From the NCBI GenBank assembly GCA_024721245.1, contig CM045570.1, positions 186,001-250,000 of the forward strand: a stretch of 64,000 nt of DNA. The letters run 5' to 3'. Shown one piece after another: positions 14,622 through 25,170 of the stretch; position 1 is the first letter of the stretch, and every line of letters starts with the position of its first letter. The position numbers were made by a program, and so were the translations under genes. This DNA is from Mitragyna speciosa. Lineage: Eukaryota > Streptophyta > Magnoliopsida > Gentianales > Rubiaceae. The notes under the pieces were generated by a model that worked only from the letters and a program-made list of their open reading frames with translations, was not told the DNA's origin and ran no database searches.

Positions 14622-14896
14622 TGAAAAGAACTAGAATTCTTCTTCCATTATTTCCACATACTAAATACACTAATATATACAATGTCATTATCCTATTTTA
14701 GGAAAAAACTAATTCCTACAAATCAGTAATTGACTGAGAAAAGATTACAATTAGCCTAAATAAAGGAAAGATTACAATCAGCCTAAATAAAGAAAATATT
14801 ACAATCAGTCTAAATAAATTAGAATCCTAGCTATCAATTAGCTATTTACAGCCATATCAAATCTTCTAGAAGATAACATAATCTGATTCTCCAACA
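14622..14896 (-). repeat. 3' LTR of the copia element
   Basis: 275 bp, TG...CA ends, matching 24896-25170 with about 11 mismatches counted by eye. In element orientation it is the 3' LTR because the polypurine tract adjoins it. Confidence 0.95.
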
Positions 14897-14908
14897 CTCC
14901 CCCTCAAG
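14897..14908 (-). other. Polypurine tract of the copia element
   Basis: On the minus strand it reads TTGAGGGGGAGT directly before the 3' LTR. The stop codon of the RNase H region overlaps its start. Confidence 0.85.
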
Positions 14909-15323
14909 CTGGAAAATAAATGTTTTCCATTCCCAGTTTGCTAGTAATGTTTCGGAAAGTTAAGCTGTCCAGTCCTTTTGTGAGCATGTCTGCTATTTGA
15001 CCATTCGTAGGAACATAAGGAGTACAGATCAGTCCACTTTCAATCTTTTCCTTGATGAAGTGTCAGTCTATCTCAACATGTTTTGTTCTGTCATGCTGAA
15101 CTGGATTATGGGCGATGTTTATAGTAGACTTGTTGTCGCAATACAGCTTCATAGGTCCATGTCATTTAACTTGCAAATCTTCTAAAATTTTTTTTATCCA
15201 CAAGAGGTCACAAATTCCTTGAGCCATTGCACGGAACTCAGACTCTGCACTTGATCTAAATACTACTGCTTGTTTTTTGCTTCTCCAAGTCACTAAGTTT
15301 CCTCCAATCAAAATACAGTAGTC
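14909..15323 (-). pseudogene. Copia RNase H C-terminal part, cut off from reverse transcriptase
   Basis: Read on the minus strand this continues the copia polyprotein. It shows the GGNLVTWRSKKQ and SSAESEFRAMAQG blocks, then the DNKS and KHVEIDWHF blocks typical of copia RNase H, ending with the family's C-terminal LTKGL-like segment just before the polypurine tract. It is separated from the reverse transcriptase by the 5.46-kb unit at 15329-20790, which entered after the RRSTT block. At least one in-frame stop lies inside (near 15184). It is a relic and cannot be expressed with the rest of pol. Confidence 0.85.
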
Positions 15324-17589
15324 AGTTGTGTCGCGCCCCATTTTTTGTTAGAAAGTTAGAAAAATGAAGAATTAGTGTTCGTGACGTGTTTATTTATTAA
15401 AAAAGAGTGTAAATTTTTGTAAAAATAATTTTTTAGAAAATACTTTATGAAAGATAATTCGACAAAAATGTGACAAACAAATACTTTATTTTGAAAACAA
15501 AAGAAAAGAGCCTAAAATGGGACTTTGAAAATGCGACGATTTTGGACCCAAAAATAGAGTCTAAAAAGAGTTTTTAGTAAAAAGGGAGTCGCCACTTGAT
15601 ATTGAGTTTTGGTGTACCAAGTCACCAGAAAATATTTTATAAAGGTAAGAAAAGTCGAGAATGATTTATTTAGAAAAATGATTTTTGAGAAAATATAAGA
15701 AAAACAAGAAAAAACCCTTTTAGACAACTTCCAGGTCTTTGAAAAACAAGAGAAAAAGGTTCGGGAGTCACAGTTGAAGAAAGGGAAGGCAAAGGCTTGC
15801 GCCTAAGGCACCCTTTCAACCTAGCCGAAACTAGTTGCGAGGTTTAGTCTAAATTTTCCTAATATAACCCTAAGATTTTATCACATTTGGATGCAACTAT
15901 ATGAATGCAAATCTAGTCCTAAAAATGGATATCGTTAAGGGACAAAATATTCCATTGAGGTTTGGTCGGAATTATCGCATTAATTGCGAAACCCGAGTCT
16001 AGACCTCGATGGAGTCACGAGTATAGATGCAAAATGGAATGCAAAAGAAAAGGAAAATAGTAATATAGATAGTAAGTGAACAAAGAAAGTGGGGATGCAA
16101 CATAACTGGGTACGGGGAACTAATAGACTCGTGACTAGCTATTTCTACTCACGGAGGGGAGAATGGCATGTACGCTACCGCTTCCCACGTGAGTAGGTGA
16201 CTATTTTAGTCAAATCATACAAATGACCTAAGATTCTATGTGTGATGGTATCTAAATGTTATGCACTAAACATTTGTTTAAAATAGATAATATGTGATAA
16301 AGTATATATAAAAAATCATACAAAATGGAAAAAGCCTAAAAGAAAAATGTGTGTGAAATGGCATGAAATGTACACGCGAGAAATGATTCTAATACTAAAA
16401 TGATCTAAAGGTCTAGCATTGGACTAGTCTATTTTTCTATAAATTCTCCGCTAGCGTTAGACTAGCGAAGAAATCGGAATTAACCACAACTAGCGTTGGA
16501 CTAGTGTGGCGACGATACATATATATCATGACAAGTAAATAAATAAATAAATAAAACATAGATTAAAGCAATAATTACATAAAAGCAGATAATAGCACGT
16601 AAGGAGCACATAGCACACAAGCATGATATTCTAGATGCAAAGTCCTAAGGAAAGCGAATAAAACACATAAGCACATAGCACACATAGCACACGAAAGCCC
16701 TAACTATTACACCGGGAAAAGCCTAATTACAATCTAAAATGAAAAGATAATAAAATAACCTATCTAACCTATCTATTACATTTTCTATCTAAAATACATA
16801 AGATTTTTGTTAAATAGATAACATATAAACTATCTATTACATTTAACTATCTAAATACAAAAATTTTGCTAAATAGAATATTACCTATCTATTACAATTC
16901 TTTGAATAATTCAAAATTTAAATTCAAGTAAATAACTATGACATAAATAAATAGTTCACACATGTATAAAAATTATAAGCACAAAGAGATATATAAAAAA
17001 AACATATAGAAAAACACATAGGAGCACGTAGGAGCACATAAAAGAAAATTAAAAGGGTAATCGAGGTACCTCCCATTCGTAAACTCGGTACAAATTGCTA
17101 CTAAAATGAACAAACATGTCAAAAATACCACTATTTAATAAATAAACCACTAATTAAATAATTTCATACCAATCACTATGAACATACTACGATAATTCAA
17201 ACAATTATAGCAATAATAAACAAAATAAAAGAAAGAAAATAATGATAATAATAATTAAATATTTAGGAAGAAAATGAAAATTGTTTAAGTAAAAATAAAT
17301 AAGTAAATAAATAAATAAAGTAAAACAACGAAAAGAAAATAAATAATAATAATAATAATAGAAGATAAAATACAATAATACATACTTAAACTTTTAACAC
17401 CCCAAATAAGAATTATTAAAATAACTAAAAGGAAAATAAAGAAACTAATTTGAACATTAATTAGACTAACAAGACCAAATTTTAGAACATTAATTATAAA
17501 TTTGATAAAATAAAAAAAGAAAATGTGAAAAGAAATAATTTAAAGCTTTGAGGACTTAATTAAATCTCCCTTTTTTTTTGGCAAAAAAT

Positions 17590-18170
17590 AAAATGTTCCA
17601 AGGTTTTGGATTAAAAATGAAATTTGGGCAACATTATAGAGTAAAAATGTAAGTTTATAACAAACTAAAGGGTAAAATTACAATTTCAAACCATAGTTAA
17701 GATAATAATATGATTTGCAACAAATTTAAAGGGCTAAAACATAAATTCCAGCAAGTATAATGCCAAAAATAAAAATTTCCAGCAATATTTAAAGCCAAGA
17801 ATATAATTTCAGCCAATTCATTAAATAATACATAATTTACAGCAAACATCTAAGAGTAAAACTACACTTTTCAGCAACCTTTCAAGGCTAAAATTCTAGT
17901 TCTAGCTACTTGGGGGCAAAAATATAAATTTCAGCAATATTCTAGGCTAAAACGTAATTCCAGCAAACATTCAAGGGTTAAAAGTAGAATTTCAGCAAAC
18001 ATAAGGGACTAAATTACAGTTTCTAGCAACATCCAGGGGTAAAAATGTAATTTCAGCAGACATGAGGGACTAAAATCACAATTTCTGACAAGCTAAAGGG
18101 GGAAAATATAATTTTCAGCAAGTTTAAAACTAAATTGTAATTATTCTAGACATAATTGAAAGGAACTATA
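17590..18170. repeat. Degenerate minisatellite of about 35-45 bp inside the LTR-like unit
   Basis: A recurring motif of the form gggnTAAAA...ATTTCAGCAA appears roughly a dozen or more times with drifted spacing. Clear copies lie around 17740, 17775, 17930, 17985, 18040 and 18110. No coding sense. Confidence 0.75.
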
Positions 18171-18327
18171 AATTCTAGGGGGTTAACTTAAATAAATAAG
18201 GACTTAATTTAAGTAACCTAAAAGTATTAACAGGCATAATCAAATAATTAAAACTTAAGGGGGCAAAACGTAAATACATAATCTGTTAAAATAATAAAAA
18301 ATAATAAATAAATAAAAGTAACTAGTC

Positions 18328-18364
18328 AAAACTATGTCGTTTCATGCCGAAACGACGTAGTTTT
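18328..18364. repeat. Near-perfect hairpin inside the LTR-like unit
   Basis: Arms of 16 bases (AAAACTATGTCGTTTC, and GAAACGACGTAGTTTT) around the 5-base loop ATGCC, with one mismatched position. It stands immediately before a pyrimidine-rich tract of about 250 bases, a layout that could mark an LTR promoter region; that role is inference. Confidence 0.85.
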
Positions 18365-18377
18365 GCTTAACATCATT

Positions 18378-18528
18378 TTTTTTAACCGATTTTCGTTTTT
18401 TCTTTCTTTCCTATTTTTCTTTTCTTTTCCTTTTCTTCTTTCTTTTTTCTTTCTTTCTTCTTTCTTCTTTCCTTCTCCTTTTCTCTCCAGATCTTCCTTT
18501 TTCTCTTTTTCTCTCTTCTGGTTCGTTT

Positions 18529-18577
<49 letters not shown>

Positions 18578-18640
18578 CTCTCGGTCCCTCTCTATCTATC
18601 TCTCTCTCTCAACCCGAATCAGTTTTCCCTTATTTACCCC
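18378..18640. repeat. CT-rich low-complexity tract with (CT)n core
   Basis: About 250 bases of almost pure pyrimidine on the plus strand, including an uninterrupted CT run at about 18532-18573. It yields long open frames of Ser/Leu/Phe that are composition artefacts. Confidence 0.9.
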
Positions 18641-18954
18641 AATAATTCACAAAAGAAATTGAATGAGGGATGGGGATTTTACCTTTCCAATCGAGGGGGT
18701 AGTGGCGTGATGGTGGATGTCCAGTGTCTATTTGGGGTGGCGCCGCTGGTGGTGGTGCTCTGGTCTGGTGGAGCTTCGGATTTCGGTGGCAGAATTCGAC
18801 CGGTTGGTGGAGCTTCGGCCGTGGATGGATTCGGCGGTGGGGGTGGTGGTGAGCCAAGGGTGGTGCAGGTGGTTGTGAAGGGCAGTGAGTGGTATGTGTA
18901 TGGCCGTGCGTGGTGAAAGAATGCACGATTTTGGTGATCTTGGTGAATTTATTG

Positions 18955-19620
18955 TTGGGATTGTGTTTGTGATTCTTATTTCGTGTGTGTATGCGAGACA
19001 GTGATTTTTTGTGTGATTGTGCTTGTGCGTGTATGTGTCCTGAGTGTGTGTTGTGTGTGTTTGTGTAGCTAGTTGGTGAAATGTGTGCAATTGGTGTCTG
19101 ATGAGTGTGTGAGTCTGTGGTTGAATCTATGATTGGTGTGAGTTGCTGGACCGTGTGTGAATGTAGCTCTGTGGGTATGTGTGTGTGTGCGTTTTGCAGG
19201 TGTGAATTGGTATGTGTGTCTGTAAATTGTGAGTTCTGGTGTGTGCTTGTGCAAGTGTGGCTGTGTGAATGTGCAGGTGTGTGTTTGTGTGTGTTCTGGT
19301 GGAAGAATGAAGGAGAATGGTGATGATGTTGTGAGGGAGATAGCCGAGAGAGTGAGAGTGCAGTCTGCAGGTGTGTGTGTTTTTTTTTTGGTTCTGTGTT
19401 TTTTGAGTTTTGTGTGTGGGTTATGTGTGTGCTTCTGGCAGAGGGAAAACAGAAAGTGAGGGAATGGTATTGCAGTTGTGAGCAGATGAGTGTGTCTGTG
19501 TGCAGGGGAAGGGGAGTGAAGTTGCGTGTGTAAATTGGTGTATGTGTGTGAGCTTTTGTGTTGCAGAGAGGGGAAACCGAGAGTGAGGGAATTGAAAAGT
19601 GTGTGCAAATGAGTGTGTCT
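18955..19620. repeat. TG-rich low-complexity stretch
   Basis: Dense gtgtgtg and tgtgtgag words over about 650 bases, following a GC-richer segment (18700-18920). Open frames on both strands here (Cys/Val-rich one way, His/Thr-rich the other) reflect composition. Confidence 0.8.
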
Positions 19621-20039
19621 GTGTGGTGATTTTAGAAGGAATTTTGAGTAAAATCTCTCAAAATCTGACGAATGGATTGCAAGTGGGGAGAATGGTGATG
19701 ATTAGAGGGTGTAGTTGGTTTGATAAATTAAATAGAATTGGAGGTGTAGGTAGCTAGAAGTATGGCATAAGGCTGTTTTTTATGGCTTAAGCAGCCATGC
19801 TGCTGCTGTAACAGACTGCAAAACGCAACCTGCTCCAGCCTTTCCTTTTTTTTTTTTTGAAATTTGTAAAGAAGAAGAAAAATGAAAAAAAATGAAGAAA
19901 ATTGGAATAAAAATAAAAATCCTATGGACTTCTTAGAATAAAAAATAAAAAGTAAATAAAATAAAATAATAAAACTAAAATTCAGCATTACTAGAAAAAG
20001 AAAATTCAATAATAACAAAAAATTAAAATTTTAAAGTTA

Positions 20040-20600
20040 ATTCACCGTTGAAAAACATGTCATAGACAAAAAGATACAATTTGAAATAAATACCAAATAG
20101 TCTTTAAAAATTATCAAAATTTTTACATAAAATCTACAAATATTAAATGCACATATAAAATATTTCACACACAAAAATTCTTAAATAAAGGTGCATTGGA
20201 AAACGTGACGTAATATGACAAAAATTATGAAGATCACAAAAATACTAAATGACTCTTAAAAATCACAAAAATTTTACACAAAATATATTATCCCATGAAA
20301 CACATATACTAAAGTTTTCACTAAAAATTCTTAAGATTAACGCATTCTTGGGAAATGTGCCCTTAATAAATAAAAAGACAAAAATTAAATAAATACTAAA
20401 TGACCTCTAAAAATTATGAGATTTTTGCAGAAAATTTATGAATATACAAAATGCATATATAAATTTTTCACTTGAAAATTCTCGTAAAAATAATGCATTG
20501 AAAAACGTGCCGTTGAATTAAAAATACTTAAAATTTTAAATAAATAATAAATGACTCCCGAAAATCATTAAAATCATAAATAATGATAAAAATAGTAAAA
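20040..20600. repeat. Tandem array of about 150-bp units near the right end of the LTR-like unit
   Basis: The anchor gcattg(g/a)aaaacgtg or a variant recurs near 20043, 20192, 20341 and 20493. A second anchor, aaatgac...taaaaat, recurs near 20093, 20239, 20398 and 20549. This gives about 3.5 copies with a period near 150 bp. The units are AT-rich and diverged. Confidence 0.75.
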
Positions 20601-20795
20601 TTATGTATTTAGAAAAATAAAATAAAATAAACTAATATTTACATGGTGAAATTACCATTTTGCCCCTGATACGACGAATTAGATATAATACGCGAAAATT
20701 GTACTCGACCTCCGAAAAATGAAAAATACCCCATAAAATAAAGTAACACACATATTTTTACAGAAGCTGTGTCAAAATTTGGTATCTACAAGTTG

Positions 20796-23645
20796 TTGAG
20801 CGTCGATCTGTGAGTGAACCAGCATAATTTGTATCGGTGTAGGCTTCTATAGTTAATTTTGCTCCTCTCCTAAACATGATTCCTTTTCTAGGAGTTGCTT
20901 TCAAGTATCGAATTACTCTATATGCAGCCTGTAAATGTACTTTCTTAGGGTCATGCATGAATTGACATATCACGCTCACAACATATGTAATGTCGGGACG
21001 CGTATGAGACAAGTAGATTAATTTCCCAACCAACTTCTGATACCTTCCTTTATCAACAACTTCATCATCTTTTGCTTCACTCAACCGATGATTCCTTTCG
21101 ATTGGTGTATCAATGGGTTTACATCCCATCATTACTGTCTCCCGTAGAAGATCTAAAATATATTTCTGTTGGGAAATGAATATGCCTTCTTTAGACCGAG
21201 CTACTTCAATCCCCAGAAAGTATTTGAATTTTTCGAGTTCTTTAATTTCAAATTCTTTTGCAAGTCTAGCCTTAAGCTTCAAAATTTCCTCATCATCATC
21301 ACCTGTTACAATGATATCATCAACATATACTATCAAGACAGTAAGTTTTCCTGCTACCGAGCGTCTAAAGAAGAGAGTATGATCCCCTTGGCTTTGCTTG
21401 TAGCCAATACCAAGTATCATTTTCGCAAACTTTTCAAACCAGACTCGTGGTGATTGTTTAAACCCGTAAAGTACCTTTCTTAACTTGTACACTTGGTTAT
21501 CTTTGAAATATTTCTCAAAACCAAGTGGAGGCTCCATGTATATCTCTTCTTCAAGGTCACCGTGTAAAAATGCATTTTTGACATTAAATTACTGTAAATA
21601 CCAATTGAAATTAGTAGCTAATGATAAAAGAATGCAGACTGTATTCATCTTAGCCACGAGAGCAAAAGTCTCTTGATAGTTTATCCCATGTGTTTGAGTA
21701 TACCCTTTGGCTACTAACCTAGCCTTGTACATCTTCAAAGATCCATCCGCTTTAAACTTAATTGCATATACCCATTTACATCCTACCGATTTTTTGTCTT
21801 TTGGATGATCAACAATTTTTCATGTATTATTTTTATTGAGTGTATTCGTTTCCTCATTCATGGCAAGTTTTCAATTCTCATATCTAAGTGTCTCATTGAA
21901 GTTATGGGGAATATGAATTATATCTAAATTAGTGAGGAAACAACGGTGTTTCTGTGAAATGTTATTTATGGAAACAAAATGAGAAATAGAATGTTGAGTG
22001 CAATTTCTAACTCCTTTTCTAATAACTATAAGAACATCTAAATCATCAATCACTGTAGAGGGTAATTGTGACTGTATACCTGGTTTTGGAGTCAAATCTT
22101 GAACTTGCAATTGAGTGGAATCGGGCTCTTTTCTTCTTGAGTAGATTAGGATAGGTTTTTTAGCTGCTAACTGTATACTTTGGATGGATTCTGATATGTC
22201 AAGAGGCTGGTCATGTGGCTGATTGACATGCTGCTCTTGTGGTTGCTCAAGGAACTGATCTTTTGGCTGATTAAGACGCAGTAAAGGTGGTGGGATTGAA
22301 TTCTTAAGTTGAGCAATGACCTGTAAATCAGGGAAACATAACTCACGTTCTTTATCTTTACTTACGCCCTACCCCGGAAGATGAGAATCTGAATAGAAAG
22401 GCTGTTTTTCGACAAAAATAACTCCATTGAAATAAAAATTTTACGAGAAGCAGGATGATAGCACTTATAACATTTTTTAGTGAAAAAGTAACCAACAAAG
22501 ATGCATTTTAATGCTCTTGGATCGAGTTTTCCTCAATTAGTATCATGAATATGAACAAAAACCACACAATCAAAAATTTTTAGAGCTAATTTAGAAGCTA
22601 TTTGTGAGTTGAGATAATACTCATAAAATAGACTTATTGGACTCTTGAAACTGAGAACTTTAGAGGGCATTCTATTTATCAAATGGGCTGCAGTAAGAAT
22701 AGATTCCCCCAGTATGATTTGGGAACATTATTTTGAAATAACAATGTTCGTATAATTTCTAAGAGATGTCTATTTTTCCTCTCAACTACCTCATTCTGTT
22801 GCGGTATGTTAATACAAGAAGAATAATGAACAATTCCTTCTTTTTGAAGAAAGGTTGAAAAATTCTGGTTGAAGTAATCTCTTGCATTATCACTCTGCAC
22901 GTTTTTTATTTTCACCCCAAATTAGTTTTTGATCATTTGGAAAAATCTTGAAAAAATTTCCCCAACTTCAGATTTGGTTTTCATCAAATAGACCCATGTT
23001 ACTCTTGTACAATCATCTATAAATGTAACAAACCACCTTGCCCCCGTAATGTTTAAAGTTCTAGAAGGACCCCATATATCAGAATGGATTAATAAAAAGA
23101 AATCATACTTTTAGTATTACTCAATGGATAAGAAACACGTTTGTGTTTAGCAAATTCGCACGCTTCACAATGCAAACTGTCCATTTCAACATTTTTGAAC
23201 AACAATGGGAACATAGCTTTTAGCAAGCTAAATGGTGGATGATCAAGACGATAATGGTGGAACCAAATGTCCTCTTTATTGATAGAATAACTAGACAAAT
23301 AAGATTTTGAAAGGGACCAGTTTTTGTCTTCCGTTACATCAAGGATATAGAGCCTGTTCCTTTCCTTAACAAGTCCAATCATCTTCTCCGAAATCAAATC
23401 CTGAAAAAAATACAGTGTGTGGGATAGAAAATCACTATACAATTCAAATCACATGTAATTTGTTTTATGGACAAAAGATTGGCAGCTAGTTTGAAAACAT
23501 GCAGGATATCTTTTAATAAAACTGTGGAAGTAAGAATAATAGTTCCCTGACCTGCAACAGTAGTAAAAGTTTCATCTGCAATTTTGATTTTTTTATTGCT
23601 AGGACAAGGCTTATATAAGGTAAAAAACTGATGGGAAGAAACCAT
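20796..23645 (-). pseudogene. Copia pol remnant: GAG-pre-integrase, integrase, reverse transcriptase
   Basis: Read on the minus strand. 23645-23089 holds the protease/GAG-pre-integrase end with a His/Cys-type zinc site (HHYRLDHP ... CEAC). About 23050-22679 holds integrase core blocks (FIDDCTR, SDNARDYF, NEVVERKNRH). From about 21600 down to 20796 lies reverse transcriptase with YVDDIIVTGDD, then the NYAGSLTDRRSTT block where the later insertion cut it. Damage: an in-frame stop at 21589-21591 beside the first catalytic block, where the usual FDVKNAFL reads FNVKNAFL (catalytic Asp to Asn), plus several frame changes between about 21800 and 23400. The element cannot make its own polymerase. Confidence 0.9.
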
Positions 23646-23672
23646 ATGGTCGGTAGCCCTCGAATCTATGAT

Positions 23673-24776
23673 TCAAGTACTGTTTTGGACAGGTAAAGAG
23701 GCACTAAGAGCATAAGAATTAGAGAACTTACCTGATTGAGCCAAAGAACAAAAGCTTCCAGATTTTTCAACTGATTTTAACATAGATTTCAGCTTTTCTA
23801 TCTCTCCCCTAAGAGTTTCCAATTCATCTTGATTTGGTTGTTCACTAGGAATGCACTCAACATTTGTCATGTGGGCTTGTCCTCGAGACTGTCCACCACG
23901 GTTAACTACCTTTCCTCCAACATTGGGAGGCTTTCTGTAGAGTTTCCAGCAAGTATTCTTGGTGTAAGGCTCCTTCTTGCAGAAAGTGCACCATATCCCT
24001 TCTCGGTTGAATTGTTTTTCCCTTTTATTGGCCTCAGCACCATATCCATCCTTTGTGGAATTCATGGCTGATCTTTCATTTGTTGGATTGTCAAGCATTA
24101 CTTTTCGACGACTCTCCTCAACTCGTATTATAGAGAAAACACCCTCAAGAGATAGGAGAACTTCTTTCCCGAGAACTTGAACTCGAACTTGATCAAAATC
24201 CAGGTTGAGGCCTGCAAGAAATTCGAAGATTCTCTCTCTTTCCTCAAACTTCTGCAACATTGCAACATCTTCTCCATATTTCATTTTAAAATTTTGATAA
24301 TAATCCAATTCAAGCCACAAGCCTTTCATAGTACTATAGTACTCAGTGACAGAAAGGTTACCTTGCTTTGTGGTGTTGATTTTGGTTCGAATCTCATAAA
24401 TCAATGCAGCATCCAGCATTTTTGAATAGGTTTGACGAATGGTTTCCCAAATCTCTCTTGCATTTGTTAGAAACATACAGGTTTGACTCACTTTAGGTAT
24501 CATAGAGTTCCACAACCATGACATGATCATGGAATTTTCTTCATCCCAACTTGCAAATGTGGCATCATCAGCAGAAGGTCTAGTTCTCATAAGATGGCTC
24601 AATTTACCCTTTCCTTTTAGAAAGGTTTTAACAACTTGAGACCATTGAAGATAATTTCGACCGTTGAGCCTGTAGAAAGATTGAACATTCTGTAGTTTTC
24701 CTTTTGACTGAACTAATGTCTTAGCCTCATATTTGGGACTAACTACAGTAGGTTGATTCTCGGATGAATCCGACAT
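23673..24776 (-). CDS. Copia gag protein (retrotransposon, intact frame)
   Basis: 367 codons open from ATG, starting about 120 bases after the primer binding site. The N-terminal two-thirds shows the plant copia gag signature (LNGRNYLQWSQVVKTFLKGK, then SWLWNSM and AREIWETI). Near residue 270 a zinc-knuckle-like motif reads CTFCKKEPYTKNTC; the family consensus CX2CX4HX4C has His where Tyr stands here, so the knuckle is probably impaired. A short coiled-coil-like segment (ELETLRGEIEKLKSMLKSV) follows near the C-terminus. It survives as a long frame while pol has decayed. Confidence 0.85.
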   Translation of the reverse strand: MSDSSENQPTVVSPKYEAKTLVQSKGKLQNVQSFYRLNGRNYLQWSQVVKTFLKGKGKLSHLMRTRPSADDATFASWDEENSMIMSWLWNSMIPKVSQTCMFLTNAREIWETIRQTYSKMLDAALIYEIRTKINTTKQGNLSVTEYYSTMKGLWLELDYYQNFKMKYGEDVAMLQKFEERERIFEFLAGLNLDFDQVRVQVLGKEVLLSLEGVFSIIRVEESRRKVMLDNPTNERSAMNSTKDGYGAEANKREKQFNREGIWCTFCKKEPYTKNTCWKLYRKPPNVGGKVVNRGGQSRGQAHMTNVECIPSEQPNQDELETLRGEIEKLKSMLKSVEKSGSFCSLAQSGKFSNSYALSASLPVQNST

Positions 24777-24880
24777 TATGAGACAACCAGAACAGGATTA
24801 AGGGAAGAAGAATTGAAAAAAAGTTCGGTAACTAGTACCCAAGATTTAGAGAGAGGTTTTGAGTTTGAAAGGGCCGTAGA

Positions 24881-24895
24881 GAGGCTCTGATACTA
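24881..24895 (-). other. Primer binding site (initiator tRNA-Met type)
   Basis: On the minus strand, directly after the 5' LTR, it reads TAGTATCAGAGCCTC. The core TATCAGAGC is complementary to the 3' end of plant initiator methionine tRNA, the usual copia primer. Confidence 0.85.
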
Positions 24896-25170
24896 TGAAA
24901 AGAACTAGAATTCTTCTTCCATTATTTCCACATACTAAATACACTAGTATATACAATGTCATTATCCTATTTTAGGAAAAAACTAATTCCTACAAATCAG
25001 TCATTGATTGAGAAAATATTACAATTAACCTAAATAAAGGAAAGATTACAATCAGCCTGAATAAATGAAAGATTACAATCAGTCTAAATAAATTAGAATC
25101 CTAGCTATCAATTAGTTATTTACAGTCATATCAAATCTTCTAGAAGATAACATAATCTGATTCTCCAACA
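24896..25170 (-). repeat. 5' LTR of the copia element
   Basis: 275 bp, TG...CA ends, adjoining the primer binding site; pair of 14622-14896. Confidence 0.95.

Larger units (their letters stand above)
15329..20790. mobile_element. 5.46-kb single LTR-like unit (solo LTR or large non-autonomous retroelement)
   Basis: Begins TGTCGCGCCCC and ends GGTATCTACA, with TG...CA termini. It is flanked by the 5-bp duplication AGTTG (15324-15328, 20791-20795) and sits inside copia RNase H. No internal copy of its start or end, no primer site and no gag or pol were seen, so a solo LTR of a large gypsy-type element is the best reading; a non-autonomous LARD-like unit is the alternative. Near the left end is the block GGGAGTCGCCACTTGAT (15588 onward), which I recall from long plant LTRs. 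Inside are a degenerate minisatellite, a hairpin, a long CT-rich tract, a TG-rich stretch and an array of about 150-bp repeats, each listed separately. Open frames inside are low-complexity. Confidence 0.8.
14622..25170 (-). mobile_element. Ty1/copia LTR retrotransposon, minus orientation, interrupted by a later insertion
   Basis: Two 275-bp LTRs (14622-14896 and 24896-25170) start TGAAAAGAAC and end CTCCAACA, and are flanked by the 5-bp duplication ATTAT (14617-14621, 25171-25175). On the minus strand the order is LTR, primer binding site, gag, protease/GAG-pre-integrase, integrase, reverse transcriptase, RNase H, polypurine tract, LTR. This is the copia order, with integrase before reverse transcriptase. 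Without the nested unit (15329-20790 plus 5 bp) the element is about 5.08 kb, a normal copia size. By eye the LTRs differ at about 11 of 275 positions, so the insertion is not recent. gag is open; pol carries stops and frame changes. Confidence 0.95.

Noticed and set aside
18363..19608. Long open frames on both strands inside the 5.46-kb LTR-like unit
   Set aside because: They follow CT-rich and TG-rich low-complexity DNA, lack motifs and overlap on both strands.
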